NCBI RefSeq assembly: GCF_003201475.1
Contig: NZ_QJJK01000011.1
Location: 124,001-188,000, forward strand
Source: Chelatococcus asaccharovorans
GTDB taxonomy: Bacteria > Pseudomonadota > Alphaproteobacteria > Rhizobiales > Beijerinckiaceae
DNA: 64,000 bases
Direction of reading: 5' to 3'
Shown: positions 1-9,913 of the stretch, one piece after another
Numbering within the stretch: position 1 is the stretch's first letter
Layout of the letters: each line of letters opens with the position of its first letter
The notes under the pieces: generated by a model
The model's input: only the letters and a program-made list of their open reading frames with translations
What the model was told of the DNA's origin: nothing
The model's database searches: none
Made by a program: the position numbers and the translations under genes

Positions 1-2
1 CC

Positions 3-1529
3 CGCGAGATCGAGCTGAAGCTCCTGGCCGCGCCCGGCATGCTCGAACAGATCCATGATGCCCCTTTTATCGTTCAGCATGCGCGGAACAAGGGGACGGT
101 GCGGCATCTGGAAGCCGTCTATTTCGACACGCCGGACCATCGGCTCGCCGCACATGGTGTTTCGCTGCGGGTGCGGCGAAGCGGCAAGCGCTGCATCCAG
201 ACCATCAAGCTGCCCCCCGACGTCAGCCAGCTGAGCCGCCCGGAATGGGAAACGCCCGTTTCCGGCATGGAGCCGGACCTCAGCCTGTTCCCCCTCTCCG
301 ACATCGGCGACCCGATCGCCCATCTTGCCGCCGACGCGATCGCACCCGTGTTCACGACGCGTGTACGCCGCCGGACGCGGACCATCGCGCTTCGCAACGC
401 GACGATCGAGCTCGCTTTCGACGAGGGCACGATCGAGGTGGCGGACAGGCAGGCTCCCATCAACGAGATCGAGCTGGAGCTCAAGGCAGGCGATATCGGT
501 GCGCTTTACGACTTCGGGCTCGCGCTTCTCGATCTCGCGCCGCTCCAGGTCGGCAGGGAAAGCAAGGCGGAGCGTGGTTACGCCCTTGCCCTCGGCACGG
601 AACCGGCTGCCAATCGCGCCGGTCCCTCCGATCTCACCGCCGAGGACAGCGTCGACACGGCCATCGCCAAGCTGCTGTCGGGTTGCCACGCCCATATGGT
701 TCGCAACGCGGCGGCCGCAGCGCACGGCAAGGCGCCCGAGGGCGTGCACCAGATGCGGGTCGCCCTGCGGCGCCTGCGCACCGCGCTGGCACTGCTTCAC
801 CGCGAAGTCCCCGCCCCCTGCCTGAAAAGTCTGTCCGCAGAGGCCAAAGCCATCGCGCAAGCGCTCGGCGATGCACGCAACTGGGACGTGTTCCTGACCT
901 CGACCGTGCAGGGCATCGCCGCGGCAGGGCTGCCAGGGTTCGATGCAGAGGCGCTGCGTGCCGCCGCCGAACCGGTCCGCCAGCAGAGCTACACAGCCGT
1001 GCGCGCCATGCTGGCGGCCGAGCGGACGAACCGCTTCTCATTGTCGCTCGGGCAGATCGTGGCACGCCGCGCCTGGCGCAACGCCATCGACAGCGAAACC
1101 CTGAACGTCTTGACCGAGCCGGTTGCAGCGCTGGCCGAGCGCGCGCTGTCCCGCTTGCATCGCAAGGCCCTCAAGCAGGGCGCGGGCTTTCGCAATCTGG
1201 AGCCGGAGGCCCGGCATGGCCTGCGCCTGACATTGAAGAAGCTGCGCTACGCCGCGGAGTTCTTCCTGCCGCTCTTCCCGGATGACAGCCATGCCAAGGC
1301 CTATCTGAAGCGGCTTGCCAAACTGCAGGATGCCCTGGGCGTCGACAATGATGTCACCACGACAGACCAGCTTCTCGAGGCTATCGCCGCGCGGTCCCAG
1401 GCGCCGGCCGTCCACCGGGCGATCGGCCTCATGACCGGCTGGTTGGAGCGGGACCGCATCGAGGCGATGAAGTCCCTGACCGGCCGGTGGAGGGCCTTCA
1501 AGGCGACCGAGCCGTTCTGGAAGGCCTGA
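3..1529 (+). CDS. CYTH and CHAD domain protein, 5' end missing
   Basis: The open frame is already running at the window edge. The codons before the first ATG (position 39) read REIELKL, the ExExK signature that opens a CYTH domain, so the true start lies upstream of the window. The CYTH part (triphosphate tunnel metalloenzyme fold) covers about the first 200 residues. A CHAD domain follows, with its typical histidine-rich helices (HQMRVALRRLRTAL near residue 240, RHGLRLTLKKLRYAAEFF near 400). In the family CYTH binds triphosphate or polyphosphate with divalent cations, and CHAD binds polyphosphate granules. A role in polyphosphate handling is inferred from the family. It is followed by a convergent YeiH-type gene, so no operon partner is visible. 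Confidence 0.9.
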   Translation, partial: REIELKLLAAPGMLEQIHDAPFIVQHARNKGTVRHLEAVYFDTPDHRLAAHGVSLRVRRSGKRCIQTIKLPPDVSQLSRPEWETPVSGMEPDLSLFPLSDIGDPIAHLAADAIAPVFTTRVRRRTRTIALRNATIELAFDEGTIEVADRQAPINEIELELKAGDIGALYDFGLALLDLAPLQVGRESKAERGYALALGTEPAANRAGPSDLTAEDSVDTAIAKLLSGCHAHMVRNAAAAAHGKAPEGVHQMRVALRRLRTALALLHREVPAPCLKSLSAEAKAIAQALGDARNWDVFLTSTVQGIAAAGLPGFDAEALRAAAEPVRQQSYTAVRAMLAAERTNRFSLSLGQIVARRAWRNAIDSETLNVLTEPVAALAERALSRLHRKALKQGAGFRNLEPEARHGLRLTLKKLRYAAEFFLPLFPDDSHAKAYLKRLAKLQDALGVDNDVTTTDQLLEAIAARSQAPAVHRAIGLMTGWLERDRIEAMKSLTGRWRAFKATEPFWKA

Positions 1530-1640
1530 TAGCAACCTGCGATGAGGTCGATTCGGGCGTTGGTCAAGCCCGCGTGGCGCCTGAGCGTCGCCCAGGCGCG
1601 GATGCGTCAGCATCTTCGCGCTTTGGTATGATGTCCCTCG

Positions 1641-2690
1641 TCAGAGGCTGATGGAAATATGCGTCACCAGTGCATAGCTCATGAGGAGCAGCGCCCCCAT
1701 CGATGCGAGCACCGCAATCGTCGCGCGTAAGCCGGTCTTGCGCAGGCTGCTGACATTCACACCAAGCCCGAGCGCCGCCATCGCCAGCACCGTGAAGACC
1801 GTGGCGATCTGGCGGATCATCGGGATAATCGCGTCCGGGATCAGCCCCAGGGAACGCGCGACGCTGAGCACCGCAAAGCCGATGACGAACCAGGGAACCA
1901 GCTTGAAGAAGGACAGGCGAACCGCCCCGTGGCTCGTATCCCGCGATGCCAGCGCAGCGGCGAAAACGACCGGTCCGAGCATCAACACCCGGACGAGCTT
2001 CACCAGCGTGCCGATCTGCGCGCTGACGAGACCGACCGGCATGGTCGCGGCAAGGACCTGCGGCACCGCATAGACCGTGAGGCCGGCCATGGCGCCATAT
2101 TGCAGCTCGCTCATGGCCAGAAGCGGCACGCTCAGCGGCAGGAGCAGCACCATCACGACACCGAGCAGGGCCGTGAAGGCGACGGCCGCGGCGACGTCGT
2201 TGCCATCCGCCCGCATGACCGACGCGACGGCGGCGATCGCCGAATTGCCGCAGATGGAATTGCCGCAGGCAATCAGCACCGCCATGGTGTGCGGCAATCC
2301 CGACAGTCGGCTCAATCCGTAGCTGACGATCAGCGATGAGACCACCACGCCCGCGATACCGATGAGAAGCGGCCCTCCCGCGGCGATGATCGACGTGGCA
2401 CTCAGCGACGCGCCCAGCATCATGACGGCCACTTCGAGCAGAGTCTTGGCGCTGAAGAGGATGCCCGGGGTGAAGACCTTGCTGGGCGTCCAGACGGCGC
2501 GGATGCCGGCGCCGAGCAGAATGGCCAGGACGAGCGCCTCGATATAGGGATGCCCGCTGATGCGGTATTCGACAGCCTCGACCAGCCAGGCCATGCAACC
2601 GATGGCCGCGCAGAGCGCGACGCCTGGCAGGAGAGTGAAGGCGGGGTGGTGGCGCCGATCCGAAGTGAGCGCAGACACGATGGAGACCAT
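1641..2690 (-). CDS. YeiH/UPF0324 family inner-membrane transporter (putative sulfate exporter)
   Basis: The 349-residue protein is almost entirely hydrophobic, with about ten predicted membrane helices. It carries family-typical stretches such as PGILFSAKTLLEVAVMMLGA (near 75-95) and GNSICGNSAIAA (near 142-153). It belongs to the YeiH family, annotated as putative sulfate exporters; the real substrate is rarely proven. The start is the ATG at 2690. A longer reading in another frame over the same DNA is a shadow. It is transcribed divergently from the LysR gene 81 bp away, the usual arrangement of YeiE-type regulators with YeiH, so that regulator probably controls it. Confidence 0.88.
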   Translation of the reverse strand: MVSIVSALTSDRRHHPAFTLLPGVALCAAIGCMAWLVEAVEYRISGHPYIEALVLAILLGAGIRAVWTPSKVFTPGILFSAKTLLEVAVMMLGASLSATSIIAAGGPLLIGIAGVVVSSLIVSYGLSRLSGLPHTMAVLIACGNSICGNSAIAAVASVMRADGNDVAAAVAFTALLGVVMVLLLPLSVPLLAMSELQYGAMAGLTVYAVPQVLAATMPVGLVSAQIGTLVKLVRVLMLGPVVFAAALASRDTSHGAVRLSFFKLVPWFVIGFAVLSVARSLGLIPDAIIPMIRQIATVFTVLAMAALGLGVNVSSLRKTGLRATIAVLASMGALLLMSYALVTHISISL

Positions 2691-2771
2691 GGCCGCAATG
2701 TGAATTGATTTCAGCGGGATGCAAACGCATAGTTTTCATCTCGACATGACTTTTCTTCATACGGATGCGCC

Positions 2772-3692
2772 ATGGCGCTCAACCTGCACCTTCTGCGCCT
2801 GTTCACGACGGTTGCCCAATGCGGGAGCTTCTCCCGCGCGGGCGATGCACTCGCCATCAGCCAGTCGGCCGTCTCCAAGGGCGTCCGCGAGTTCGAGCGC
2901 CAGGTGGGCATCGCCCTCCTCGATCGCACCCGCGGCGTCGTTCTGACGGACGCCGGCCAGGCGCTCCTCCACCACGCAACCCTTCTCTTCACCATCGAGC
3001 GCGGCGCGGAGGCGGAACTGCAAGCCTTCCGCGGCATCGAGCGCGGCGGCTTGCACATCGGCGCGAGCACGACCATCGCCACCTATATCCTTCCCCCCAT
3101 CCTTGGCCTCTTCCACGAGGTCCACCCGACGATTCAGTTGCGATTGACGAGTGCCAACACGCGCGACATCGCCAATCTCCTGACCTCCCGCTCGATCGAC
3201 CTCGCCTTCGTGGAAGGGCCCGTCGATCTTCCCGGCCTGACGCTGACGCACTGGCGCGTTGATGAACTCGTCATCGTCTCGGCCCCATCCCATCCCCTCG
3301 CCATGGCGCGGAAGGCAACGGCGCGGGACCTGGCCCAGCACCGCCATATCGTCCGCGAACACGGCTCCGGCACCCGCGATGTCGTTGACAGCGCGCTCCG
3401 CGATCTCGGCGTGGTGCCCGTCGAGACCATGGAGGTGGACAGTACGGCAGCGATCATGCAGGCCGTCGCCGCGGGCCTCGGCATCGCGGTGATCTCGCGG
3501 ACGGCCGCCGCCGATATGCTCGCGCTCGGCAAGCTGCAGATCATCACCGTGCCCGGCGTGACCATTGGGCGTTCATTGAACCGGCTCGCCATCGCCGGGC
3601 GCCCGCTCTCATCGGCGGCGCTGATGTTCGATCGCTTCGCCGAAAGCGCTGACCTGGGCCCCAAAAAACAACAGATTGATTATGTTATTTAA
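2772..3692 (+). CDS. LysR family transcriptional regulator, YeiE/CysB-like
   Basis: This 306-residue regulator starts with the LysR winged helix-turn-helix (residues 1-60, with LFTTVAQCGSFSRAGDALAISQSAVSK). A periplasmic-binding-protein-like effector domain follows, containing the EHGSGTRDVV loop typical of the CysB/YeiE branch. It is divergent from the yeiH-like gene, so it most likely controls that exporter and itself. Known relatives respond to sulfur compounds or sulfite; the effector here is not known. The last codons run into an AT-rich stretch, giving an unusual KKQQIDYVI tail. Confidence 0.9.
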   Translation: MALNLHLLRLFTTVAQCGSFSRAGDALAISQSAVSKGVREFERQVGIALLDRTRGVVLTDAGQALLHHATLLFTIERGAEAELQAFRGIERGGLHIGASTTIATYILPPILGLFHEVHPTIQLRLTSANTRDIANLLTSRSIDLAFVEGPVDLPGLTLTHWRVDELVIVSAPSHPLAMARKATARDLAQHRHIVREHGSGTRDVVDSALRDLGVVPVETMEVDSTAAIMQAVAAGLGIAVISRTAAADMLALGKLQIITVPGVTIGRSLNRLAIAGRPLSSAALMFDRFAESADLGPKKQQIDYVI

Positions 3693-3699
3693 TTAAATA
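3686..3699. promoter_or_regulatory. Perfect AT-only palindrome at the end of the LysR gene
   Basis: Fourteen bases made only of A and T (TATTTAATTAAATA) form a perfect palindrome. It spans the LysR stop codon and opens a stretch of about 45 bp far richer in A+T than its surroundings (to about 3730). It lies just before a small unknown gene at 3745 and could be its promoter or UP region or a protein-binding site. No run of T after a GC stem is present, so it is not a classical terminator. Confidence 0.35.
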
Positions 3700-3744
3700 T
3701 ACAAATATGATTGACTGTATGGAGAATTCACCGAATGGCTCCGC

Positions 3745-4074
3745 ATGATCCTGACCATCACGCACAACCTCGCAAGACTGTTGAGCCTGGCCTTTGAGCC
3801 TCCCGTCACTCCGTCGTCAGGGGTGAGCGACCGCTGGGCCGGACGACGGCTGACGATCATCGCCCTCGACGGGGCAAAGCTGACCGTCAGGGACGAACGA
3901 GACGCCGTCGTTACACTTCCTCTCAGTTACGGCCTCGAACAGGCCCTCGCCAATGCCATGCGTGACACCGGCCGCACGGATCCCGCAGGCTTCGTTCTCC
4001 TGCGCGAGCCGTTCGACGTGGACGGCCTGCCGTTCTGGCAATGGGCCGTGCTGCCGCATCCCTTCGAACTCTGA
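3745..4074 (+). CDS. Hypothetical protein upstream of nikR
   Basis: The open frame encodes 109 residues starting at ATG 3745. I do not recognise the family. The middle (GRRLTIIALDGAKLTVRDERDAVVTL, read here as two short segments) looks like a small beta barrel, and the C-terminus ends VLPHPFEL. There is no signal peptide, membrane helix or metal motif. It is followed 136 bp later by nikR in the same orientation, so it may be co-transcribed with the nickel regulator. A longer nikR reading frame overlaps its 3' part, but that extension looks non-coding. Codon usage fits the neighbours, so I treat it as a probable gene. Confidence 0.5.
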   Translation: MILTITHNLARLLSLAFEPPVTPSSGVSDRWAGRRLTIIALDGAKLTVRDERDAVVTLPLSYGLEQALANAMRDTGRTDPAGFVLLREPFDVDGLPFWQWAVLPHPFEL

Positions 4075-4210
4075 GATTGCGGCTTGCATCACCGCCGGCA
4101 AACACCCCTCTCTTGACACGCATCCCCGCAAGGCGGAGCACAGAACGCGGATAGTCGCCATGCTGTCGGCGACGGTCGCAAGAGACGGTCGCAAGAGAGG
4201 ATGCCGCGCG

Positions 4211-4687
4211 ATGCAACGGATCACCGTGACGATTGACGACGACCTGCTGGTCGCTATCGACGCGCTCTGCGCGCGCAAGGGGTATCAAAGCCGCTCGGAA
4301 GCCCTGCGTGACGTCATCCGTGCCGAGTTTTCACGCGAGGAGGCCATGGCGGAGACGCTGCCCGGCAAATCGCGCGGCCACGGCGTGCTGTCCTATGTCT
4401 ACGATCACCACACCCGGGCGCTCGCCAGCCGCCTGACGTCGAACCACCACGAGCATTCCGACCTGTCGGTGGCAACCATGCATGTGCATGTCGATCACGA
4501 TCACTGCCTGGAGGTGTCAATTCTGAAGGGCCCCGTCCAAGCCATGCAGCATTTCGCCGACAGCGTCTCAAGCCAGCGGGGCGTCCGCCACGGCCATCTG
4601 CATGTCATGCCGGTGGGTGTCGACGACACCCATGATCATACGCACGCCACGGGGCATTCCCACGGCCACCATCATCACGATGACTGA
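4211..4687 (+). CDS. nikR: Nickel-responsive transcriptional regulator NikR
   Basis: The 158-residue protein opens with a ribbon-helix-helix DNA-binding domain (MQRITVTIDDDLLVAID, 1-45). An ACT-like tetramerisation and nickel-binding domain follows. Aligned with E. coli NikR, the high-affinity nickel ligands are all present as His80, His91, His93 and Cys99. C-terminal to the conserved HFADSVSSQRGVRHGHL segment is a histidine-rich tail (residues 141-156) absent from the E. coli protein. The start was chosen at ATG 4211, because this is where homology to NikR begins. It lies directly before nikABCDE and a perfect NikR operator, so it should repress nickel import when nickel is plentiful. Confidence 0.96.
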   Translation: MQRITVTIDDDLLVAIDALCARKGYQSRSEALRDVIRAEFSREEAMAETLPGKSRGHGVLSYVYDHHTRALASRLTSNHHEHSDLSVATMHVHVDHDHCLEVSILKGPVQAMQHFADSVSSQRGVRHGHLHVMPVGVDDTHDHTHATGHSHGHHHHDD

Positions 4688-4783
4688 CGAACGGTGAACG
4701 GAGCGCACGCTGCCGCGCATTTCATGGAAATGCGGCAAACCATAGTTTTACACGATGTTTCGCTGCCATCGCCGGAATCCCGA

Positions 4784-4812
4784 TTGCGCCACGAGTATGA
4801 AGTTTCTATAAA
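4784..4812 (+). promoter_or_regulatory. Predicted nikA promoter overlapping the NikR operator
   Basis: A -35-like TTGCGC (4784-4789) and a -10-like TATAAA (4807-4812) are separated by exactly 17 bp, with nikA starting at 4855. The -10 lies inside the NikR operator, so NikR binding would block RNA polymerase. The -35 is a weak match; the placement rests on spacing and on the operator. Confidence 0.55.
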
Positions 4813-4822
4813 ATCATCATAC
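4795..4822 (+). promoter_or_regulatory. NikR operator
   Basis: GTATGA (4795-4800) and TCATAC (4817-4822) are separated by exactly 16 bp. This is the consensus operator of E. coli NikR with both half-sites perfect. It lies between nikR and nikA, 32 bp before the nikA start codon. Confidence 0.95.
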
Positions 4823-4854
4823 TTGAGTGCAGCAATGACAGGTGGGGCTCGGCA

Positions 4855-6441
4855 ATGCGCAAGCTGTTCGGGATACTCGGTGGGGTGGGTTTCTTATTCG
4901 CTGCGGCATGTCTGACACCCGCCCAGACAGCGCAGGCGCAAACGCTCAACTTCTCCTGGCCGCAAAATGTCGGCCCACTCAATCCCCATCTCTATTCCCC
5001 GAACCAGATGTTCGCGCAGGCGATGGTCTATGAGCCGCTCGTGCGCTACCGGGCCGACGGCAAAGTCGTCCCGTGGCTGGCACAGTCCTGGGACATCTCG
5101 GAGGACGGCAAAAGCTATACCTTCAAGCTGCGGCCCGGCGTCAAATTCTCGAACGGCGAGCCGTTCAACGCTGAGGCGGTCGTCGCGAATTTTGATGCGG
5201 TCCTCGCCAACCGCAAACGCCATGCCTGGCTTGAGCTCGCCAACCAGATCGTCAAGGCCGAGGCCCTCGACGATGCGACCGTACGCCTGACCCTGAAGGA
5301 CGCCTATTATCCGGTCCTCCAGGAACTGGCGCTGCCGCGGCCGTTCCGCTTCGTCGCACCGTCCCAGTTCGGCGAGAAGGGCGGCACCATGGATGGCATC
5401 AAGGCGCCGATCGGCACCGGCCCCTGGACGCTCGATGCCACGAGCCTCGGCGAACACGACGTCTTCAAGCGCAACGCCAACTACTGGGGCGAGAAGCCGG
5501 CCTTCGAGCAGGTCGTCGTCAAGGTTATTCCCGATCCGAACACCCGCGCCATCGCCCTGGAGACCGGTGAGATCGATCTCATCTACGGCTCCGACGGCCC
5601 GATCTCGCCGGACACCTTCGCGCGCTTCCAGAAGGGCACAACCTACAACACGCGCATCTCCGGCCCCTTGGAGACGCGGCCGCTGGCCATCAACACCAAC
5701 CGCGCGCCGACCAACGAGCTCGCAGTGCGCCAGGCCATCAACCACGCCGTCGACAAGGACACGATGATCAAGACGGTGCTGTATGGCACCCAGAAGCGCG
5801 CCGATACGCTGTTCGCGCCCAACGTGCCCTATGCGGATGTCGGCCTGAAGCCCTATGCCTTCGATCCCGCCCAGGCCGCCGCCCTCCTCGACAAGGCCGG
5901 CTGGGTGCTCGCGCCCGGCCAGGCCATCCGCGCCAAGGACGGCAAGCCGCTCGCGATCGAGCTGAACTATGTCGGACCCGACGCGGTCGCGAAGTCGATG
6001 GCCGAGGTCATCCAGGCGGATCTGCGCAAGGTCGGCATTGATGTCGTGCTCGTCGGCGAGGAAGAGAGCAGCGTCTACGCCCGCCAGCGTGACGGGCGCT
6101 TCGGCATGATCTTCAACCGCACCTGGGGGGCACCCTACGATCCGCATGCTTTCCTCAGTTCCATGCGTCTGCCCTCCCACGCGGACTATCAGGCGCAGCT
6201 CGGCCTGCCCGACAAGGCTGAGATCGATGCCGACATCGGCGCGGCCCTCACCTCGACGGACGAGGAGAAGCGCCGGGCGCTCTATGCCAAAATCCTGACC
6301 AGCCTCCATGAGCAGGCGGTCTACCTGCCGCTGACCTATGTGACGGCGATCGCCGTCGCCAAACCGGCACTCGGCGAGGTCCCCTTCGGCGCCATGTCGA
6401 GCGAGATCCCGTTCGAAGCCATCAAGCCCGCAAACCGCTGA
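4855..6441 (+). CDS. nikA: Nickel ABC transporter, nickel-binding periplasmic protein NikA
   Basis: This 528-residue protein has an N-terminal signal peptide (about residues 1-29, ending AQTAQAQT) and the full dipeptide/nickel-binding (SBP_bac_5) fold. It matches E. coli NikA closely through [66 protein letters not shown] and [13 protein letters not shown]. The last of these carries the histidine that coordinates the nickel complex. It is the first gene of nikABCDE, 8 bp before nikB, and sits just behind the NikR operator. It should capture nickel, probably as a chelate, in the periplasm and hand it to NikBC. Confidence 0.96.
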   Translation: MRKLFGILGGVGFLFAAACLTPAQTAQAQTLNFSWPQNVGPLNPHLYSPNQMFAQAMVYEPLVRYRADGKVVPWLAQSWDISEDGKSYTFKLRPGVKFSNGEPFNAEAVVANFDAVLANRKRHAWLELANQIVKAEALDDATVRLTLKDAYYPVLQELALPRPFRFVAPSQFGEKGGTMDGIKAPIGTGPWTLDATSLGEHDVFKRNANYWGEKPAFEQVVVKVIPDPNTRAIALETGEIDLIYGSDGPISPDTFARFQKGTTYNTRISGPLETRPLAINTNRAPTNELAVRQAINHAVDKDTMIKTVLYGTQKRADTLFAPNVPYADVGLKPYAFDPAQAAALLDKAGWVLAPGQAIRAKDGKPLAIELNYVGPDAVAKSMAEVIQADLRKVGIDVVLVGEEESSVYARQRDGRFGMIFNRTWGAPYDPHAFLSSMRLPSHADYQAQLGLPDKAEIDADIGAALTSTDEEKRRALYAKILTSLHEQAVYLPLTYVTAIAVAKPALGEVPFGAMSSEIPFEAIKPANR

Positions 6442-6448
6442 GCCGCCG

Positions 6449-7390
6449 ATGGCCGCGTTCATCATCAGGCGCATCCTGCTCCTCGTCCCGATGCTGCTGG
6501 GAGCCTCGCTGGTCATCTTCCTGATGCTGCGGCTCGGGCCGAGCGACCCGGCGCTCGACTATCTCCGCCTCTCGCGCATCCCGCCGACCGACCAGGCGCT
6601 TGCCGAAGCGCATGCCATGCTCGGCTTGGACAAGCCGCTGCTGACGCAATATTTCGTCTGGCTGTGGGATGCGCTGAGGCTCGATTTCGGCACCTCCTAC
6701 GCCTTGCAGCGCCCCGTTTTGCCGGAGGTCTTGCATTTCCTGCCGGCGACGCTGCAGCTCGCCGGCATCGCGCTGGCCTTCACGATGCTCGTTTCCGTGC
6801 CGCTCGGCATGTGGGCGGCCCGGCATCGCGACCAATGGCCGGATCAGGTGGTGCGCGGCATTGCCTTCCTCGGCGTCTCCATGCCCAACTTCTGGCTCGG
6901 CTTCCTGCTGGTCCTGCTGTTCTCGCTGCAGCTCGGCTGGCTGCCGCCGATGGGGCGCGGCACCGCCGCCAATCTCGTCATGCCGGTCATCGCCGTATCC
7001 TTCATGTCGCTGTCGATCAACGCGCGGCTTCTGCGCGCCAGCATGCTGGAGGTGGCCGGGCAGCGGCATGTCTATTACGCGCGGCTCAGGGGCTTGAGCG
7101 CGGGCAAGGTCGAGCGGGGCCATGTGCTGCGCAATGCCATCCTGCCCATCATCACCGCGACGGGCATGCATGCCGGCGAGCTCATCGGCGGCACGCTGGT
7201 CATCGAGAGCGTATTCGGCTGGCCGGGGCTCGGCCGCTATGCCGTCTCGGCCATCTTCAACCGCGATTATCCGGTCATCCAGTGTTTCACATTGATGATG
7301 GTGCTGATCTTCGTGCTGTGTAACCTCCTCGTCGACATCTTCTACGCCTGGGCCGATCCACGCATCCGCCTCAACGCCGGGAGCGCCTGA
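6449..7390 (+). CDS. nikB: Nickel ABC transporter permease NikB
   Basis: A 313-residue inner-membrane permease of the DppB/OppB type, with about six helices, beginning [20 protein letters not shown]. The cytoplasmic ATPase-coupling loop reads [25 protein letters not shown]. The C-terminus carries the usual [23 protein letters not shown] segment. Its stop shares one base with the nikC start, indicating translational coupling. With NikC it forms the channel for nickel import. Confidence 0.94.
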   Translation: MAAFIIRRILLLVPMLLGASLVIFLMLRLGPSDPALDYLRLSRIPPTDQALAEAHAMLGLDKPLLTQYFVWLWDALRLDFGTSYALQRPVLPEVLHFLPATLQLAGIALAFTMLVSVPLGMWAARHRDQWPDQVVRGIAFLGVSMPNFWLGFLLVLLFSLQLGWLPPMGRGTAANLVMPVIAVSFMSLSINARLLRASMLEVAGQRHVYYARLRGLSAGKVERGHVLRNAILPIITATGMHAGELIGGTLVIESVFGWPGLGRYAVSAIFNRDYPVIQCFTLMMVLIFVLCNLLVDIFYAWADPRIRLNAGSA

Positions 7391-8268
7391 TGGCAGCGAT
7401 CGCCGATCACGAAGGCTCCGCCGTCGCATCGCCGCGCGGGTTCTTCTCAAACATGCGCATGAGTGCCCGGATCGCCTGCGCCCTCGTCGCGATCCTTCTC
7501 ATCACCGCCGTCGCCGCGCCTCTCGTCGCGCCCTATGATCCGAATGCCGTCGACCTGCCGGGCCGCCTCCAGGGGCCGAGCCTCGCCCATTGGCTGGGCA
7601 CCGATCATCTCGGCCGCGACATGCTTTCCCGCCTGATCTACGGCTCACGCGTCTCGCTCGGCGCGGTGGCCATCGCACTCACCGGCATCATCGCGCTCGG
7701 CATCGCCATCGGCGGCACCTCGGCCGTCCTCGGCGGCCGCGCCGACCAGTTCATCATGCGCTGCTGCGATGTGTTCCTGACATTCCCGACCATCGTGCTG
7801 GCGCTGTTCATGGTCGGCATGCTGGGCACGGGCCTCGTCAATGTCATCATCGCGATCGTGCTGTCGCACTGGGCCTGGTATGCCCGCATCGTGCGCGGGC
7901 TGGTTCTGTCGTTCAAGCGACGCGACTTCGTGCTCGCCGCGCGGGTCGCCGGCGCGAGCCGGACGCGCATTTTCATCGAGCATCTGCTGCCGCCGACCTT
8001 CGCCCAGCTCGTCGTGCTGGCGACGCTCGACATCGGCCATATCATGCTGCACGTCTCCGGCCTGTCGTTCCTCGGCCTCGGCGTGATGGCGCCGACAGCG
8101 GAATGGGGCGTCATGATCAACGACGCGCGGCAGTTTGTCTGGACGGAGCCGATGCTGCTGTTCTGGCCGGGATTTGCGCTGTTCGTGGCGGTGGCGGCGT
8201 TCAATCTCGCCGGTGATGCCATTCGCGACAAGCTCGACCCGCATCTCGCAGCGGAGCACCAGCACTGA
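7390..8268 (+). CDS. nikC: Nickel ABC transporter permease NikC
   Basis: A 292-residue DppC-type permease with five to six membrane helices, preceded by about 30 cytoplasmic residues. Visible family segments include [21 protein letters not shown], the coupling helix [20 protein letters not shown] and [16 protein letters not shown]. It overlaps nikB by one base and nikD by one base, inside the nikABCDE operon. It partners NikB as the second half of the membrane channel. Confidence 0.94.
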   Translation: MAAIADHEGSAVASPRGFFSNMRMSARIACALVAILLITAVAAPLVAPYDPNAVDLPGRLQGPSLAHWLGTDHLGRDMLSRLIYGSRVSLGAVAIALTGIIALGIAIGGTSAVLGGRADQFIMRCCDVFLTFPTIVLALFMVGMLGTGLVNVIIAIVLSHWAWYARIVRGLVLSFKRRDFVLAARVAGASRTRIFIEHLLPPTFAQLVVLATLDIGHIMLHVSGLSFLGLGVMAPTAEWGVMINDARQFVWTEPMLLFWPGFALFVAVAAFNLAGDAIRDKLDPHLAAEHQH

Positions 8269-9050
8269 TGCCGACGCTCACGATCGACGACCTCGGCATC
8301 ACCACACAGCGGCACGGCCGGGACATCGCGCTGGTGGACGGGCTCACGCTCACCCTGGAGACGGGGCGCATCCTCGCACTCGTCGGACCGAGCGGTTCTG
8401 GCAAATCCCTGACGGCGAGCGGCGCGCAGGGTGTCCTGCCGGCCGGGGTGAGCCGCCGCACCGGTCGCGTTCTCCTGGACGGCGTGGAACAGCGCCCTTC
8501 CCTCATCCGCGGCCGCACCATCGCCACCATCATGCAGAACCCGCGCAGCGCCTTCAATCCGGTGAAGACCATGCGCGCCCATGCGCTGGAGACGCTGACC
8601 GCCGTCGGCCACCGGGACGCCGGCTCCGAAGACACGATCCGTGACACCATGGCGGAGGTCGGGCTTGACGATCCCGCGCGCGTTCTCGGTCTCCACCCGT
8701 TCGAGATGAGCGGCGGCATGCTCCAGCGCATGATGATTGCGCTCGCGCTTCTGACCCGCGCACCGTTTCTCTTTGCCGACGAGCCGACGACGGACATCGA
8801 TCTCGTCGTGCAGGCGCGCCTGCTCGACCTCATCGAGCGTGTCGCGCGCGAGCGTCATCTCGGCGTCCTTCTCATCACCCACGACATGGGCGTGGTGGCC
8901 CGCCTTGCAGACGACGTTCACGTGATGAGCGCGGGCCGCATCGTCGAGCGCGGCTCGGTGCGCGCGATCTTCGACGCGCCCGCACATCCCGTCACGCAGA
9001 GCCTCATCGCGGCCCATCTCGCCCTTTATGTCGACGAGGAGGCCGCGTGA
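8268..9050 (+). CDS. nikD: Nickel ABC transporter ATP-binding protein NikD
   Basis: A 260-residue ATPase with Walker [12 protein letters not shown] (near 43), ABC signature [15 protein letters not shown] (near 148) and Walker [13 protein letters not shown] followed by the switch histidine in LLITHDMG. The protein is short, as NikD proteins are, and lacks the C-terminal oligopeptide extension. It starts on the last base of nikC and overlaps nikE by four bases (GTGA). With NikE it powers nickel import. Confidence 0.93.
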   Translation: MPTLTIDDLGITTQRHGRDIALVDGLTLTLETGRILALVGPSGSGKSLTASGAQGVLPAGVSRRTGRVLLDGVEQRPSLIRGRTIATIMQNPRSAFNPVKTMRAHALETLTAVGHRDAGSEDTIRDTMAEVGLDDPARVLGLHPFEMSGGMLQRMMIALALLTRAPFLFADEPTTDIDLVVQARLLDLIERVARERHLGVLLITHDMGVVARLADDVHVMSAGRIVERGSVRAIFDAPAHPVTQSLIAAHLALYVDEEAA

Positions 9051-9856
9051 CGCCGCTTATCGAAGCGCGCGGCCTCGGCCGCAGCTATCGCACCTTTTCG
9101 CTCATGGGCAGCGCCGCGCCGAAGGTGGTGCTCGACGGCATCGACCTGACCATTCGGCCGGGCGAAACGCTTGGCCTGCTCGGCCGCAGCGGCTGCGGCA
9201 AGAGCACGCTCGGGCGCCTGATCCTTGGCCTGGAGAAGCCGGACCGCGGCGACATCCGCTTCAGGGGCACCGCGCTCGGCGCGCTCGACAGCGCCGGCCT
9301 CGCCGCCTTTCGACGCGCCGTGCAGGTGGTGTTCCAGGATTCGCTCGAGGCCGTGAACCCGCGGCATAACGTGGAGCGCATCATTGCCGAGCCCCTGCGT
9401 CATCTCACCGATCTCAACCAGGAGCAGCGCGCCGCGCGCGTCCGCGAGCTCCTTCTGGAGGTGGGCCTCACGGCTGACGATGCGACGAAACTGCCCGTGC
9501 AGATGAGCGGCGGACAGTTGCAGCGTGTCTGCATTGCGCGGGCCCTGGCGCCGCAGCCCGAGCTTATCGTGCTGGACGAGGCGGTGTCGAACCTCGACCT
9601 CGTGCTGCAGATCCAGACCATCGATCTGTTCAAACAGATCCAGGAGGCGCGCGGCACGGCCTTTCTCTTCGTCACCCACGACCTCAGGCTCGTCCATCGC
9701 TTCTGCGAACGGGTCGTCGTGATGGACGGCGGGCGCATCGTCGAGGACGTCCCGGTGACCCGGCCGCTTCACTTCACCCACCCTGCCGCGCGCGCCCTGC
9801 AGGGCGCGGTCCTGCCGGCGCGGCCGACCCGACGTCACGAACAGCCGACAGTCTGA
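9047..9856 (+). CDS. nikE: Nickel ABC transporter ATP-binding protein NikE
   Basis: A 269-residue ATPase, starting with GTG within the nikD stop overlap. It has Walker [17 protein letters not shown]-loop [14 protein letters not shown], signature [15 protein letters not shown] and Walker [13 protein letters not shown]. This DEAVSNLD form is typical of NikE. It is the last gene of the nickel operon; the next gene is convergent. Confidence 0.93.
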   Translation: MTPLIEARGLGRSYRTFSLMGSAAPKVVLDGIDLTIRPGETLGLLGRSGCGKSTLGRLILGLEKPDRGDIRFRGTALGALDSAGLAAFRRAVQVVFQDSLEAVNPRHNVERIIAEPLRHLTDLNQEQRAARVRELLLEVGLTADDATKLPVQMSGGQLQRVCIARALAPQPELIVLDEAVSNLDLVLQIQTIDLFKQIQEARGTAFLFVTHDLRLVHRFCERVVVMDGGRIVEDVPVTRPLHFTHPAARALQGAVLPARPTRRHEQPTV

Positions 9857-9913
9857 TCGAGCGCGCCGCGCAACACCGTCGTCGCGCGCACGGATGAGGG
9901 GGCGAAAGACCGC

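Noticed and set aside
1564-2760. 398-residue open frame opposite/over the YeiH gene
   Set aside because: It is an arginine/alanine-rich shadow frame of the clearly hydrophobic 1641-2690 protein.
3953-4210. N-terminal extension of NikR
   Set aside because: The frame is open, but the added residues are unlike any NikR, overlap the 3745-4074 gene and precede a well-placed ATG where homology begins.
4894-6516. 540-residue minus-strand frame over nikA
   Set aside because: It is antisense to nikA, which matches E. coli NikA along its whole length.
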